Positions 27,365-36,617 are shown, counted from the first letter of the stretch. The stretch: 64,000 nt of DNA from Rivularia sp963920925 (GCF_963920925.1 NZ_CAWUDI010000036.1:1-64000); one strand, 5' to 3'. Numbers and translations are program-made. Notes: generated by a model from the letters alone, not told the origin.

Positions 27365-28564
27365 CTAACTCTTAACTTCCAAACCCATATCTTTCAACCC
27401 TTTTCTTAACTGCTCGGCTGCAAAGATATTATTTTGCTGGTTGTGCAAATGAATCGCTTCTTTAAATGCTATTAAACTATCTTCTACATAACCTGCTTTT
27501 AACAATACAACGCCCAAATTCTGATAAGCTTGGGCATATTCTGAATTCAAATCGATAGCTTTAACGTAAGATGCAATGGCTTCTTTAAATAAACCCATTG
27601 CTTTATATGTCATTCCTAAATTGTAATATCCAATAACGAAAGAAGGGTCGATTTTTAAAATTGTTTCGTAAGCTTTCTTAGCACCGTTTAAATCTCCTTT
27701 CTCTTTAAGCAAATTGCCAAGATTATTATATGCTCCTAATTTAAGTATGGGATAAATCGGTAGTTTAATTGCTGCTTGATAATGAGCGATCGCCTGATGA
27801 TAATTTTTCAACCGACTGTAAGCGATGCCCAAATGATAATAAAGTTCGTGCAGTATATCGTGATTTTCACTACATAAGGAAACTCCCTTCGATAATAACT
27901 GGATACTTTGAGGAATTTTCCCTAAATCCATATACAATGCTCCCAATTTGCTGCAAACATAAGCGTCCGAAGGATTATTTGCTAAAAACTCTTCCATTGC
28001 TGCTTGGGCTTTCACAAGTTTATTTTTGCGAGTTATTTGGCTTTGTTGATACCCTGAATGTAAAATCGCAATTCCTTGTATATAACCGATCTGCCAATGC
28101 GGTTCTTTATGTAAAATTTCTGATACGCTATCATCAACTAAAGCATGATAGGGGCGTGAAAATTTAATATCGGGGTGGTTGCGAAACAGCCGCGAAACCA
28201 TAGAATAAGGCGATTGTGCTGCACCAATTTCGTCGCGCACCAAATTTATCAACAAATATTCTTCTCTTTGTATTGCTTCTCGCAACTGGGGAATAATTTC
28301 TGGTGCTAAGGTTTCGTCGGCATCTAAAACTAAAATCCAATCACCAGTTACATACTTTAAAGCTTCATTACGAGCAGCACTAAAATCATCGCACCATTCA
28401 AAATGATGCACTTTAGCACCATATCCTTGAGCAATATTTACTGTTTTATCGGTTGAACCAGTATCTAATATTACTATCTCATTGACAAACTTTTTGGCGC
28501 TACTCAAGCACTTTGATAGCGTGGATTCTTCATCTTTTACAATGGCGCACAGGCTGATTTTCAT
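27365..28564 (-). CDS. Family 2 glycosyltransferase with TPR domain
   Basis: 399 residues. The N-terminal ~240 residues are a GT-A fold: SLCAIVKDEESTLSKCL, EIVILDTGSTDKT, DDFSAARNEAL and the nucleotide-sugar/metal motif LVLDADE. The rest has at least four TPRs (AYNNLGNLLKEKGDLNGAKKAYE, GYYNLGMTYKAMGLFKEAIASY and others). This layout is common in cyanobacteria, where such proteins are thought to add sugars to proteins or surface polysaccharides. Donor and acceptor are unknown. No signal peptide, so it acts in the cytoplasm. Confidence 0.92.
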   Translation of the reverse strand: MKISLCAIVKDEESTLSKCLSSAKKFVNEIVILDTGSTDKTVNIAQGYGAKVHHFEWCDDFSAARNEALKYVTGDWILVLDADETLAPEIIPQLREAIQREEYLLINLVRDEIGAAQSPYSMVSRLFRNHPDIKFSRPYHALVDDSVSEILHKEPHWQIGYIQGIAILHSGYQQSQITRKNKLVKAQAAMEEFLANNPSDAYVCSKLGALYMDLGKIPQSIQLLSKGVSLCSENHDILHELYYHLGIAYSRLKNYHQAIAHYQAAIKLPIYPILKLGAYNNLGNLLKEKGDLNGAKKAYETILKIDPSFVIGYYNLGMTYKAMGLFKEAIASYVKAIDLNSEYAQAYQNLGVVLLKAGYVEDSLIAFKEAIHLHNQQNNIFAAEQLRKGLKDMGLEVKS

Positions 28565-28634
28565 AGTTAGTTGTTAATTGTTAGTTGTTGGCGATCGGTA
28601 GTTAGATGTAAATGATAAAGGTAATGGCGGCTAA

Positions 28635-29207
28635 ATGCACCATACATATTCTTATTTCTATTGCCTATTCCCCATTCCCTATTGCCTACAAATTATTTAT
28701 AAACCAAAATGTTGTGCAAAAATATACATCTATAATCCTCCTAAAATCGTAACTTATAAAGAATCAAATTTAGGAATCACAATCAAATATCCCCAAAGTT
28801 GGCAAAGGCAAGATATAGGTAATATTTTTACAAAAGAATTAGTTAAATTTTTGTCGCTTTTAGGGAAGCAAGATAATTTTGAAGAAAAAGTAGTTTTAAG
28901 TATAGAAGATTATCCTGGAAGTTTAGAGCAATCTAAAGATGATTTTACTAAGGAAATAAATAAAGCATTATCGGCAGCGGAAATTATAGAAACTACTCCT
29001 ATTACACTCGGATTTAAACCAGCTTTTAAAATAATTTATACCGGGAAAGACGAAGAAAAAAATTTAAACTTGAAAAATCTGCAAATCTGGACTTTGAAAG
29101 CTAATAAGGCATACATAATTACCTATACAGCGGAACAAAAAGATTACGATAAATTTCTTCCGGAGCTAAAAAACATGATTAAAACTTTTGAAATCAGCGA
29201 GCAGTGA
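28635..29207 (+). CDS. PsbP/DUF1795-like domain protein, uncertain N-terminus
   Basis: The domain is clear from about residue 44 (TYKESNLGITIKYPQSW) to the end (YDKFLPELKNMIKTFEI). This pattern occurs at the C-terminus of many cyanobacterial kinases and as single-domain lipoproteins. The first ~43 residues are encoded by intergenic repeat sequence (CCTATTCCCCATTCCC) and look spurious. No good start codon with a ribosome site is visible in front of the domain and no signal peptide remains. The gene may be a 5'-truncated remnant of a longer protein. Confidence 0.55.
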   Translation: MHHTYSYFYCLFPIPYCLQIIYKPKCCAKIYIYNPPKIVTYKESNLGITIKYPQSWQRQDIGNIFTKELVKFLSLLGKQDNFEEKVVLSIEDYPGSLEQSKDDFTKEINKALSAAEIIETTPITLGFKPAFKIIYTGKDEEKNLNLKNLQIWTLKANKAYIITYTAEQKDYDKFLPELKNMIKTFEISEQ

Positions 29208-29228
29208 GCAGTTAATAAATAAAAATTG

Positions 29229-29275
29229 TTTGTAGTTGCGCTTCAGCGCTTCCGATAAGAAGCGCAACTACAAAC
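29229..29275. repeat. Dispersed palindromic repeat (TTTGTAGTTGCGC...), copy 2
   Basis: TTTGTAGTTGCGCTTC is mirrored by GAAGCGCAACTACAAA, a near-perfect hairpin of about 16 bp. It is a variant of the GTTCGTAGTAGCGC family. Confidence 0.75.
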
Positions 29276-29281
29276 TTAAAA

Positions 29282-29309
29282 AAACCCGGTTTCTCAAAGA
29301 AACCGGGTT
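29282..29309 (-). terminator. Rho-independent terminator after gnd
   Basis: A perfect 12-bp stem (AACCCGGTTTCT / AGAAACCGGGTT) with a 3-nt loop, followed by TTTTT on the minus strand. It lies about 35 bp past the gnd stop. Confidence 0.9.
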
Positions 29310-29344
29310 GATGAAATTAGAAATGAATAGAAACTAATTAATAA

Positions 29345-30802
29345 TTAGTCTTTTTTCACTACTGATTCGTTGCTGACGGTAGCTTCGTCAATTGGTGTCC
29401 ATGCAGTATGGAAACTTCCTTCTTTGTCGGTACGCAGGTAAGTGTGTGCGCCGAAGTAGTCGCGTTGTGCCTGGGTGAGGTTTTGAGGCAAACGTTCGCG
29501 ACGGTAGCTGTCGAAGTAATCTAAGGATGCGCTGAATGCGGGAACGGCGATTCCTAATTTAGCTGCGGTAATAATTACTTCACGCCAAGCATCTTGTCTG
29601 TCAAGAATTGTTTGCTTGAATTCGGGAGCTAATAGCAAGTTGGGCAGTGAAGGATTTTGGTCAAATGCTTTCTTGATTTTGTTCAAGAATCTAGCCCGAA
29701 TGATACATCCACCTTTCCAAATTCTTGCCATTTCACCAAGATCCAAGTTGTAGTTAAATTCTTGGGAAGCTTTGTACAACAAAGCCATACCTTGGGCGTA
29801 GGAGCAAATTTTGGAACAGTAGAGAGCGTCGCGCACCATGTTGATAAACTTCTTGGTGTCGCCTTCGTACTTACCACTAGGACCTTGGATTTCCTTGGAT
29901 GCTGCGACTCTTTCTTGCTTGTAGGATGACATAATTCGAGCGTTTACTGCTGCACCAATTGTAGGAATTGGCACGCCCAAGTTAAGTGCATCTACTGCCG
30001 TCCAGCGTCCGGTACCTTTTTGTCCGGCTGCATCAACGATTAAATCTACTAAAGGTAAACCAGTTTCTTCGTCAATATAAGGGAAAATCTTGGAAGTAAT
30101 TTCAATCAAAAATGAATCTAATTCCTCGGTGGTATTCCACTCGGTGAAAACTTCATGTAGTTGATTGTGGTCTAAACCTGCTGCATTTTTCAATAAATCG
30201 TAGGCTTCTGCAATTAACTGCATATCGCCATACTCAATACCGTTGTGAACCATTTTCACATAATGTCCAGCACCCCCAGGGCCGCAATAGGCAACACAAG
30301 GGCCATCGTCAACCTGAGCCGCGATTTTGGTGAAAATAGGCGACAGGTACTCATAAGAGCTTTCCGTACCTCCAGGCATCAAAGAAGGGCCGTTGAGCGC
30401 TCCTTCTTCACCACCACTTACACCCATACCAATGAAGCGAAAACCTTTGGGTTCTAATTCGCGGGTGCGTCGTTCGGTATCTTCATAAAGCGAGTTACCA
30501 CCGTCGATAATGATATCACCCTCATCTAACAAAGGTGTGAGTTGTTCAATTACCTTATCAACGGGGCCACCAGCTTTTACCATTACCAGGATTTTGCGGG
30601 GACGTTCCAATAATCCCACAAATTCTTCCAAGGTAAACGCTGCTTTCACATTTCTACCTTGGGCGCGTTGTTCCATAAACGCATCAGTTTTTTCACGCGA
30701 GCGGTTATAAACTGCGATCGGGAAGCCGTTACGCTCTACATTCAGAGCGATATTTTCTCCCATAACAGCTAATCCAATCACACCAAAGCTTTGTAATGTC
30801 AT
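29345..30802 (-). CDS. gnd: 6-phosphogluconate dehydrogenase, decarboxylating
   Basis: 485 residues, normal length. NADP-binding N-terminus GVIGLAVMGENIALNVERNG, then GGNSLYEDTERR, GVSGGEEGALNGPSLMPGG, the catalytic block GHYVKMVHNGIEYGDMQLIAEAY with Lys, His and Asn, and the C-terminal KGGCIIRARFL and RDYFGAHTYLRTD. It oxidises 6-phosphogluconate to ribulose 5-phosphate, CO2 and NADPH in the oxidative pentose phosphate pathway. That pathway supplies reductant in the dark and, in heterocysts, for nitrogen fixation. Single-gene unit with a strong terminator. Confidence 0.98.
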   Translation of the reverse strand: MTLQSFGVIGLAVMGENIALNVERNGFPIAVYNRSREKTDAFMEQRAQGRNVKAAFTLEEFVGLLERPRKILVMVKAGGPVDKVIEQLTPLLDEGDIIIDGGNSLYEDTERRTRELEPKGFRFIGMGVSGGEEGALNGPSLMPGGTESSYEYLSPIFTKIAAQVDDGPCVAYCGPGGAGHYVKMVHNGIEYGDMQLIAEAYDLLKNAAGLDHNQLHEVFTEWNTTEELDSFLIEITSKIFPYIDEETGLPLVDLIVDAAGQKGTGRWTAVDALNLGVPIPTIGAAVNARIMSSYKQERVAASKEIQGPSGKYEGDTKKFINMVRDALYCSKICSYAQGMALLYKASQEFNYNLDLGEMARIWKGGCIIRARFLNKIKKAFDQNPSLPNLLLAPEFKQTILDRQDAWREVIITAAKLGIAVPAFSASLDYFDSYRRERLPQNLTQAQRDYFGAHTYLRTDKEGSFHTAWTPIDEATVSNESVVKKD

Positions 30803-31070
30803 AAATTTTTTCTGGCTAACTCTTCCAAATCCTTTCTTTTATCTCTTAGGGTAGTCCGAGATTTTCAAATCGCTTCTAAAGAAGACATTAAGACTTTATT
30901 TAAATAGTAAAAATGCATTATGGATACACATAATTATTTTTAATTTGTATATCAATCAACAATTTGTCTCTAAAATTCGCTAAATTGTAATATTTACTAT
31001 AAATTATTGGGCATTGGGGATGGGGCATTGGGGGGACAAGGGGACAAGGAGAGAGGGGGAAGAGGGGGTA
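30803..31070. other. Intergenic region upstream of gnd
   Basis: AT-rich, no gene seen. From about 31011 it changes into G-rich short repeats (GGGGATGGGGCATTGGGG) that lead into the left arm of the inverted repeat around ycf66. Confidence 0.4.
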
Positions 31071-31203
31071 GAGGGGGTAGATTAAATTGTTTTAACTCCT
31101 AACTCCTAACCCAATTACCAATGCCCAATCCCCCATCCCCCATGCCCAATCCCCAATCCAAAATCTAAAACAAAAGCATCCGTTGTTAAAATCTAAAATC
31201 CAA
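31071..31203. repeat. Left arm of inverted repeat flanking ycf66
   Basis: A 31-bp core at 31162-31192 (AATCTAAAACAAAAGCATCC...) is the exact reverse complement of 32070-32100. On its outer side GGGGTAGATTAAAT and CTAACTCCTAAC words also match the right arm in reverse. The arms differ mainly in the number of heptamer units. Confidence 0.85.
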
Positions 31204-31210
31204 AATTCTT

Positions 31211-31972
31211 ATGACACACATCTTGGCTTTGATTGTCGGTTTGGGTAGTTTAGCAGTCTATTTGGCGGCTTTCTTTTTTCCTGAAGTTCACCGCAAAAAT
31301 GATTTTTACTTGAGTGGGCTAGGTTTGTTTTATGCCCTTGTATTGTGGGTGTTTGCGCCGCGTATCGGTGGCTGGTTTTTCTTGGGGCAATTAGCGGCAG
31401 TTGCTTTATTATTTTGGTTCGGGTTGCAAACGTTTTCGTTGCGTCGTCAACTTACTCCGGCGATGCAGCAAACCCCGGTACCCACTGCTGAAGCGGTGAA
31501 AAGTAATATCAACCAACAACCTACAAAATCGCTGCAACAACGTGTGGGAGGATTATTTAAGTCTGTTACAGGCATCTTACCTGGTAAAAAAGAACAAGTT
31601 TCTCAAACTCCCACTGCGACACAATCTGTATCTACACCTCCTACTGCTGAAGATACTTCTGCTGCAACAATAGGCAAAACTTTAACTGATGCAATTGACG
31701 AAGATATTTCATCTACTCAAATGAAAATTCCGGTATCAGATACGCCAGTAGTTATTGTTGATAACACTGATGCTGCAACTACAACTGAAATTCCAGAAGC
31801 TATTGCACCTGACTCCCCACCCGAAGAAGTAGTAGAAGCAGCTTCTGAAAATGCTGATGCAGCAGAAAAAACCATACCTCCCGTAGAAGAAATTGCCCCC
31901 GATGCCGAACTTGCTCCCCCTGCGGAAGCACCACCGGAAAAAATTCCACCCACCGATTCACCTCAAGCATGA
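31211..31972 (+). CDS. ycf66: Ycf66 family protein
   Basis: 253 residues. The N-terminal ~75 residues contain three hydrophobic helices (ILALIVGLGSLAVYLAAFFFP, LSGLGLFYALVLWVFAP, FFLGQLAAVALLFWFGLQTF) and end in the SLRRQLTP element typical of Ycf66. The remaining ~170 residues are a low-complexity tail rich in Pro, Ala, Glu and Thr. Ycf66 is conserved in cyanobacteria and some plastids and its function is not established. The gene sits between two inverted-repeat arms, about 10 bp and 90 bp away. Confidence 0.92.
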   Translation: MTHILALIVGLGSLAVYLAAFFFPEVHRKNDFYLSGLGLFYALVLWVFAPRIGGWFFLGQLAAVALLFWFGLQTFSLRRQLTPAMQQTPVPTAEAVKSNINQQPTKSLQQRVGGLFKSVTGILPGKKEQVSQTPTATQSVSTPPTAEDTSAATIGKTLTDAIDEDISSTQMKIPVSDTPVVIVDNTDAATTTEIPEAIAPDSPPEEVVEAASENADAAEKTIPPVEEIAPDAELAPPAEAPPEKIPPTDSPQA

Positions 31973-32023
31973 GTAAATAAAGAAAATTACTTATTGTCGT
32001 CAAATCAATATATAAGTAAATGT

Positions 32024-32058
32024 AAATCCCCTCCAGATTATTTTTCCGGAGGGGATTT
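32024..32058 (+). terminator. Hairpin terminator after ycf66
   Basis: An 11-bp stem (AAATCCCCTCC / GGAGGGGATTT) about 50 bp past the stop. The T-run is weak (ATCTATTTT), so it could also act as a bidirectional processing hairpin. Confidence 0.65.
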
Positions 32059-32061
32059 ATC

Positions 32062-32190
32062 TATTTTGGATTTTAACAACGGATGCTTTTGTTTTAGATT
32101 GGGGATTGGTTAGGAGTTAGGAGTTAGGAGTTAGGAGTTAGGAGTTAGGAATAATTTAATCTACCCCATCTCCCCATCTCCCCATCTCCC
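32062..32190. repeat. Right arm of inverted repeat flanking ycf66
   Basis: Core 32070-32100 is the exact inverse of 31162-31192. Outward of it are six TTAGGAG units, TTTAATCTACCCC (matching the left arm in reverse) and four CCCCATCT units. Confidence 0.85.
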
Positions 32191-32197
32191 CATCTCC

Positions 32198-32425
32198 CTA
32201 CTGCGGTGTCTTCTGCAACTCGGGCTGTTCTTCTGGAAGAATCGCCCCTTCTACGGGACAAACCTGTATGCAAATGCCGCAGTCGATACAGGTAGCAAAG
32301 TCAATCCAAAACCAATCGGTGCCTTTGACGTTTTTTCCTGGCCCCGGATGAATGCAGGCTACTGGGCAAGCATCCACGCAATCCGCAACGCCTTCACAAA
32401 CATCAGTAACAATCGTGTGTGCCAT
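32198..32425 (-). CDS. Bacterial-type ferredoxin with two Fe-S cluster motifs
   Basis: 75 residues, cytoplasmic. The first cluster motif is C-x5-C-x3-C-P in VCEGVADCVDACPVAC; the second is a regular C-x2-C-x2-C-x3-C-P in CIDCGICIQVCP. This matches the small 4Fe-4S or 7Fe ferredoxin family (VADCVDACPVACIHPG) found in many cyanobacteria and proteobacteria. It would carry low-potential electrons; its partner is unknown. It ends in a short acidic tail and lies upstream of heptamer repeats. Confidence 0.93.
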   Translation of the reverse strand: MAHTIVTDVCEGVADCVDACPVACIHPGPGKNVKGTDWFWIDFATCIDCGICIQVCPVEGAILPEEQPELQKTPQ

Positions 32426-32548
32426 GTTTCCCCTCTATGCATCAGTGAACAGTGAACAGTTAACAGTAATTTGTTACCACAGTTCGATTCGTACTCTTGT
32501 AAATTGTAAATCTTCAACTGCTAACTACTAACCACTAACCACTAACTA

Positions 32549-33763
32549 CTAACTACTAACTGATTCAACTTGTTTTGAACCGTCGGCTTTGATCCAGGCA
32601 ATTTGAGCAATTTCTCGATCGCGTGCGTATTTTTTTATTGTTTGTGCATCTCTTCCACTCAACTCCATTTCTACTTTTACTAAATGAGTTGAGGAACGCA
32701 GTTTTTCGGCATAAGCGAAAGCTGCGGCAGTGGCACTGGAATTTTCTGGTACTACTAGCCAATCACTCGCTAATTTAGGCTGCGGTAATTGCTTAGAAGC
32801 TGATAGCACGTGGTATAAATCTTCTATAAATAAGGCGAAGCCGGTACCTGGTATGTCTTTACCTTGGGGATGATATAGCCCTAAGAGTTTATCGTAACGT
32901 CCACCGCTTCCTATAACTCGCGCTTCGTTATCGATGTCGCTAACTACTTCAAATACAAATCCGGTGTAGTAGTCAAAGGTTTGAATTAAGCTGAGATCCA
33001 GAATTAAGGAGCAGTTTCCCTGGGATTCGATCAACTCAACTAAAGCTTTGAGGTTGTTAACCGCTTCTTGCTGCCCGGAGTCGAGATTTAAAGTACCGAT
33101 CTTTTGTAAAACATCGGCACTTTTCCCGCGTAAATCTAACATTACTTTAGCGCGATCGCGATGTTCTTCACTTAGAGGTAAGGTGTCTATAGTTACTCTA
33201 TCTAAATGAACGATGGCGCTACGAATTTTACTTTGTAAGTCGGCGGGAAAGGCTTTGAGTAAAGATTGAGTAATTTCGGCTTCACCAACAATTAAATGCC
33301 AATTCTGTAATCCGAGTGCTTGCAAACAAGCGGTTACTAATAGCAATACTTCTGCATCTGCAACTAAACCGCCACCACCTAATAATTCAACTCCAGCTTG
33401 ATAAAATTCTTGCTGGCTATTGTGTTTAGATTCTGGTGTTCTTCCGAAGACGTTGGCGTTGTAATACAGCCGTTGCGGAAAATCAACGCCAGCCATGCGC
33501 GTTACGGCAGCACGGGCTATAGAAGCCGTTAATTCTGGACGCAATCCCAATTCTTCATCTTGAATATTTTGCAGTTGAATCACCGTTGAGCGTTCAATTG
33601 CACCTCCTGCCATCAATGTGTCAATTCGTTCTAAGGTTGAGGTGATAATTCTGTGATAACCCCAACCTTGAAACACTTCTTCTAATCTGTCTTCAATCCA
33701 GCGTTTTTGAGCGACATCTAAGGGTAATAAATCCCTGGCTCCCGCTGGAGGTTGATACACCAT
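32549..33763 (-). CDS. hisZ: ATP phosphoribosyltransferase regulatory subunit
   Basis: 404 residues, similar to histidyl-tRNA synthetase catalytic cores: GARDLLPLDVAQKRWIEDRL, QLQNIQDEELGLRPELTASIAR, DYYTGFVFEVVSD, VIGSGGRYDKLLGLY and GFALFIEDLY. It lacks a complete anticodon-binding domain. HisZ binds short HisG to form the ATP phosphoribosyltransferase of the first step of histidine synthesis and is the histidine-sensing part. Its ATG overlaps the stop of the upstream J-domain gene (TAATG), so the two genes are probably translationally coupled. hisG is not in the window. Confidence 0.95.
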   Translation of the reverse strand: MVYQPPAGARDLLPLDVAQKRWIEDRLEEVFQGWGYHRIITSTLERIDTLMAGGAIERSTVIQLQNIQDEELGLRPELTASIARAAVTRMAGVDFPQRLYYNANVFGRTPESKHNSQQEFYQAGVELLGGGGLVADAEVLLLVTACLQALGLQNWHLIVGEAEITQSLLKAFPADLQSKIRSAIVHLDRVTIDTLPLSEEHRDRAKVMLDLRGKSADVLQKIGTLNLDSGQQEAVNNLKALVELIESQGNCSLILDLSLIQTFDYYTGFVFEVVSDIDNEARVIGSGGRYDKLLGLYHPQGKDIPGTGFALFIEDLYHVLSASKQLPQPKLASDWLVVPENSSATAAAFAYAEKLRSSTHLVKVEMELSGRDAQTIKKYARDREIAQIAWIKADGSKQVESVSS

Positions 33764-34713
33764 TATTTTTTCTTCCCACCGAACAATCCACCAAATAAGC
33801 CGCCACTTTCAGACTTTGAAGATTTACTCGCAGCAGCACTCACAGTACTCTTTTTACCAGTTGATGGTGCAGTTTTCTTTAAAAACTTATCAATTTTAGC
33901 TTTCCCTTCTAAGGCGGTTGCATCTTTAGGATCTAATTGCAAAGCGCGATCGAAGTGAATTTTCGCCATTTTAATTTGATTTTGCTTCATGTAAACCACT
34001 CCAATCAAGCTGTGACACTGATTGCTCGAAGGCTTCATTTTGATCGCATCCTGCAATTCAACCCGAGCTTGTGATAATTGATTCTTCACAATCAATTCTT
34101 GGGCACGGCGCATATACCCAGCAAAAACTGGATCTTCTTTGGGTTGGGGTGGTGCTGAATTATTTCCCGCAGCAGCAGTATTATTTGTATTAGAGCCACC
34201 AGACACGGTGGATGAAGACGAATTTGATTTTAAAGACTTACCCGCACTCCGCATCAAATAAACTAAATTCAACTCGCTGATTTGAGAAATAGCTTCTACA
34301 GCTTGCGCTAAAGAATTATATTGAATCTTAGCTACGTGGGATATAGCATTTTTGTAAGCGCTCTCATAATTCGGCGTACTTGCTAACTGTCTGGCATTGT
34401 CGGTAGTTAATTCCACAGAAGAATCTTGAGCTAAACGCTTTGCTATTTGCACTAAAACAGCATTATGTTCGGCATGATTCTTCTCTTGATGAAGATGTTC
34501 GTAAGCTGGATTTACCAACTTTGATAATAGTTCGCTCGCTAGGCGTTTTTCCTCATCATCAGCTTTAGCACAGCTATCGGGATGCAAGCGACGGGCAATT
34601 TGAAGGTAGCGTTTGCGAATTTCCGAAGCATCTGCATCCACTCGAACGCACAAGATGGCGTGATAATCTATAAAATCATACTTAAATAGGCCGCGTTCTA
34701 ATTTAAAAGACAT
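33763..34713 (-). CDS. J-domain (DnaJ-like) protein with TPR region
   Basis: 316 residues. A J domain lies at about residues 13-80 with the HPD motif in ARRLHPDSC, needed to stimulate Hsp70 (DnaK) ATPase. There is no Gly/Phe region or zinc finger, so it is a class III J protein. Residues 160-195 are a Ser/Asn/Ala linker, followed by two TPR-like units (AQELIVKNQLSQARVELQDA, GVVYMKQNQIKMAKIHFDRA) and a Ser/Lys/Gly-rich tail ending GGLFGGKKK. It overlaps hisZ by one base. It probably recruits DnaK to a particular client. Confidence 0.92.
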   Translation of the reverse strand: MSFKLERGLFKYDFIDYHAILCVRVDADASEIRKRYLQIARRLHPDSCAKADDEEKRLASELLSKLVNPAYEHLHQEKNHAEHNAVLVQIAKRLAQDSSVELTTDNARQLASTPNYESAYKNAISHVAKIQYNSLAQAVEAISQISELNLVYLMRSAGKSLKSNSSSSTVSGGSNTNNTAAAGNNSAPPQPKEDPVFAGYMRRAQELIVKNQLSQARVELQDAIKMKPSSNQCHSLIGVVYMKQNQIKMAKIHFDRALQLDPKDATALEGKAKIDKFLKKTAPSTGKKSTVSAAASKSSKSESGGLFGGLFGGKKK

Positions 34714-35137
34714 AAAGCTATTTTATACAAAAAAGAACATTAATCTTACTAGTTTACTTCTATCCCTTGGGTGTTTGTCAGTAGTTGATTGTTCGTAAAT
34801 TTTCAATTAATTACCAGTATCAGTTACTAGTTAATCATCGTAGTCAGAATCGGGTTTTTATATATAATCGTGTTTTCAACGGTAAAATTTAGGGAAATAT
34901 AGCAGTATTTATTAAATTAAATATGTTATCGTTTCAGCAAAATAACTGAATTATTTGATTGCTCCTTAGTTAATTTATACTTATTTATCAATTTGTTCTA
35001 GTTAGATTTATTGAATTTTATATTTGAGCAAAGAAAGCTAATTTGAAATTAATTTATAGATTTTTTCATTGAATATTTATAAAGCGGGGGTTTTGAGCGC
35101 TTTTATCTGCGTAATTTCCGAAGTGATGAAAATCATT
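34714..35137. other. AT-rich intergenic region
   Basis: About 420 bp of AT-rich sequence upstream of both the J-domain gene and the nuclease gene. No gene, tRNA or terminator is visible. Confidence 0.4.
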
Positions 35138-35203
35138 GTTCGTAGTAGCGCCGTTTTCACATCATATTTCTGAATTCGGATGCGCTAAAGCGCTACTACG
35201 AAC
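35138..35203. repeat. Dispersed palindromic repeat (GTTCGTAGTAGCGC...), copy 3
   Basis: GTTCGTAGTAGCGC at the left end mirrors GCGCTACTACGAAC at the right. It ends nine bases before the nuclease start codon, so the leader of that gene runs through it. Confidence 0.8.
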
Positions 35204-35211
35204 CTTATACT

Positions 35212-36498
35212 ATGAGTGAAATTTACAAGGGCAATATTATGGCAGGCTACAATCCCGACTTTCTAGGGAATGGGATTAATCTTCCCGTACCCAGCTTTGC
35301 TCCATCGATCGCAGGGGATGTACTCCGTAGTTCCCTATTAGAAGATGATATTTTTGCTAGCTATATTAATTATTCCATCATTACCAATCGGATTAGGCGA
35401 TCGACTATTGTTACTTGTGCAAATATCGACCAAAATCTGATTAAAAATGTACCAAGGAAGCGGGGTTGGGATATTGATACTCGTATCGGTGCCGATTTTC
35501 AACTTGATAACGACTACTATCGCAACAATCCTTGGGATAGAGGACATTTAGCGAGACGAGGTAGTTTGGCTTGGGGGAAAACAGAAAGGGAAGCCAAACG
35601 AGCTTCCGATGATACCTTTTATTATCCCAATGCAGCGCTACAGCACGAAAACTTTAATCAAGATGAATGGTTAGCGCTAGAAAATTGGGTATTTGACCTC
35701 GATTTAGATAGTAATGGTAAAATAACCGTTTTCACCGGGCCAGTTTACGGTGATTTTCCTCGCACCATTACCCCACCGGGAAGAGAATCTGCATTGATTC
35801 CGTCGGCTTTCTTCAAGGTTGTTTGCTTTGTAAATAAAGATAGCAATGAACTTGATGTGCGAGCTTTTCTGATGTTTCAAGACGAAGAAGCTTTAAGGGA
35901 CAAAGAAGGTAATAAACTGTTTAATTTTCAAACTTATCAGGTAACAATTACTGAAATTGAAAGATTAACGGGTTTGGAATTTGACGATGAGATTTACGAG
36001 AAAAATCCTTTGTTATTCAACGAAAATCCCGAAAAGCGAGAAGCTCTTCATATCGCACAGTTTCCCGAACGAATTGAAGTTGATGCACCTGCTGAAATGA
36101 TTGCCAAAGGTGAACTTAGAGATTCAGTTGCTGTAGATAATGCTGCCATTTTTATTGCTGCTGCGATGGTGAATCCTTCGGGAGATGAACGAGAATCCGA
36201 ATGGGTTTCTGTAATCAATCTTTCTTCGGAGCCAGTTAATTTAGAAGGTTGGACATTATCGGATACCAAGCATGAATCGTTGCAGTTAAATTCGATTTTG
36301 AAAGAGCAACAAAGGATTTTACAACCTGGGGAAGCGGTGAGGATACAGCCATTAAATCCGGTGATGTTATCCAATCGTGGTGGGGTTATTAGTTTGTATG
36401 ACAATCAAGGTAAAGGGAGACGAATCGATCGAGTTAATTACACTGCGAAAGATGTTGAGCGGGAAGATTTTACGGTGAGGTTTTTGCGTCGGGGTTGA
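35212..36498 (+). CDS. DNA/RNA non-specific endonuclease with lamin-tail domain
   Basis: 428 residues. The NucA/EndoG-type beta-beta-alpha-metal nuclease core spans about residues 50-260, with the catalytic motif NPWDRGHLARR (His as general base) and the metal-binding Asn in YYPNAALQHENFNQ. A C-terminal lamin-tail domain (about 310-420) contains EWVSVINLSSEPVNLEGWTLSD, a fold often fused to secreted nucleases. No clear signal peptide is seen. The second in-frame ATG at 35239 (MAGYNPDF), with AAGGGC in front, is an alternative start. It probably degrades nucleic acid outside the cell or in the envelope. Confidence 0.9.
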   Translation: MSEIYKGNIMAGYNPDFLGNGINLPVPSFAPSIAGDVLRSSLLEDDIFASYINYSIITNRIRRSTIVTCANIDQNLIKNVPRKRGWDIDTRIGADFQLDNDYYRNNPWDRGHLARRGSLAWGKTEREAKRASDDTFYYPNAALQHENFNQDEWLALENWVFDLDLDSNGKITVFTGPVYGDFPRTITPPGRESALIPSAFFKVVCFVNKDSNELDVRAFLMFQDEEALRDKEGNKLFNFQTYQVTITEIERLTGLEFDDEIYEKNPLLFNENPEKREALHIAQFPERIEVDAPAEMIAKGELRDSVAVDNAAIFIAAAMVNPSGDERESEWVSVINLSSEPVNLEGWTLSDTKHESLQLNSILKEQQRILQPGEAVRIQPLNPVMLSNRGGVISLYDNQGKGRRIDRVNYTAKDVEREDFTVRFLRRG

Positions 36499-36505
36499 TT
36501 TAAAA

Positions 36506-36560
36506 GTTCGTAGTAAGAGTTTTAACTCTTATACCGAGGATTAAAATCCTCACTACAAAC
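36506..36560. repeat. Dispersed palindromic repeat (GTTCGTAGTAAGAG...), copy 4
   Basis: GTTCGTAGTAAGAGTTTTAACTC is followed by a second small palindrome (GAGGATTAAAATCCTC) and CACTACAAAC. It follows the nuclease stop directly. Confidence 0.75.
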
Positions 36561-36600
36561 TCGTCAAAATTGATTGTGTAGTGTTTTATCCCAGCCTGAC

Positions 36601-36617
36601 GGGGAATCTAATTCCCC
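36601..36617. repeat. GC hairpin GGGGAAT / ATTCCCC
   Basis: A perfect 7-bp stem with a CTA loop. It could end transcription from the nuclease gene, although no T-run follows on the plus strand. Confidence 0.5.

Noticed and set aside
31011..31160. Possible CRISPR-like array in the G-rich short repeats
   Set aside because: Units are 7-8 bases without unique spacers; these are ordinary heptamer repeats.
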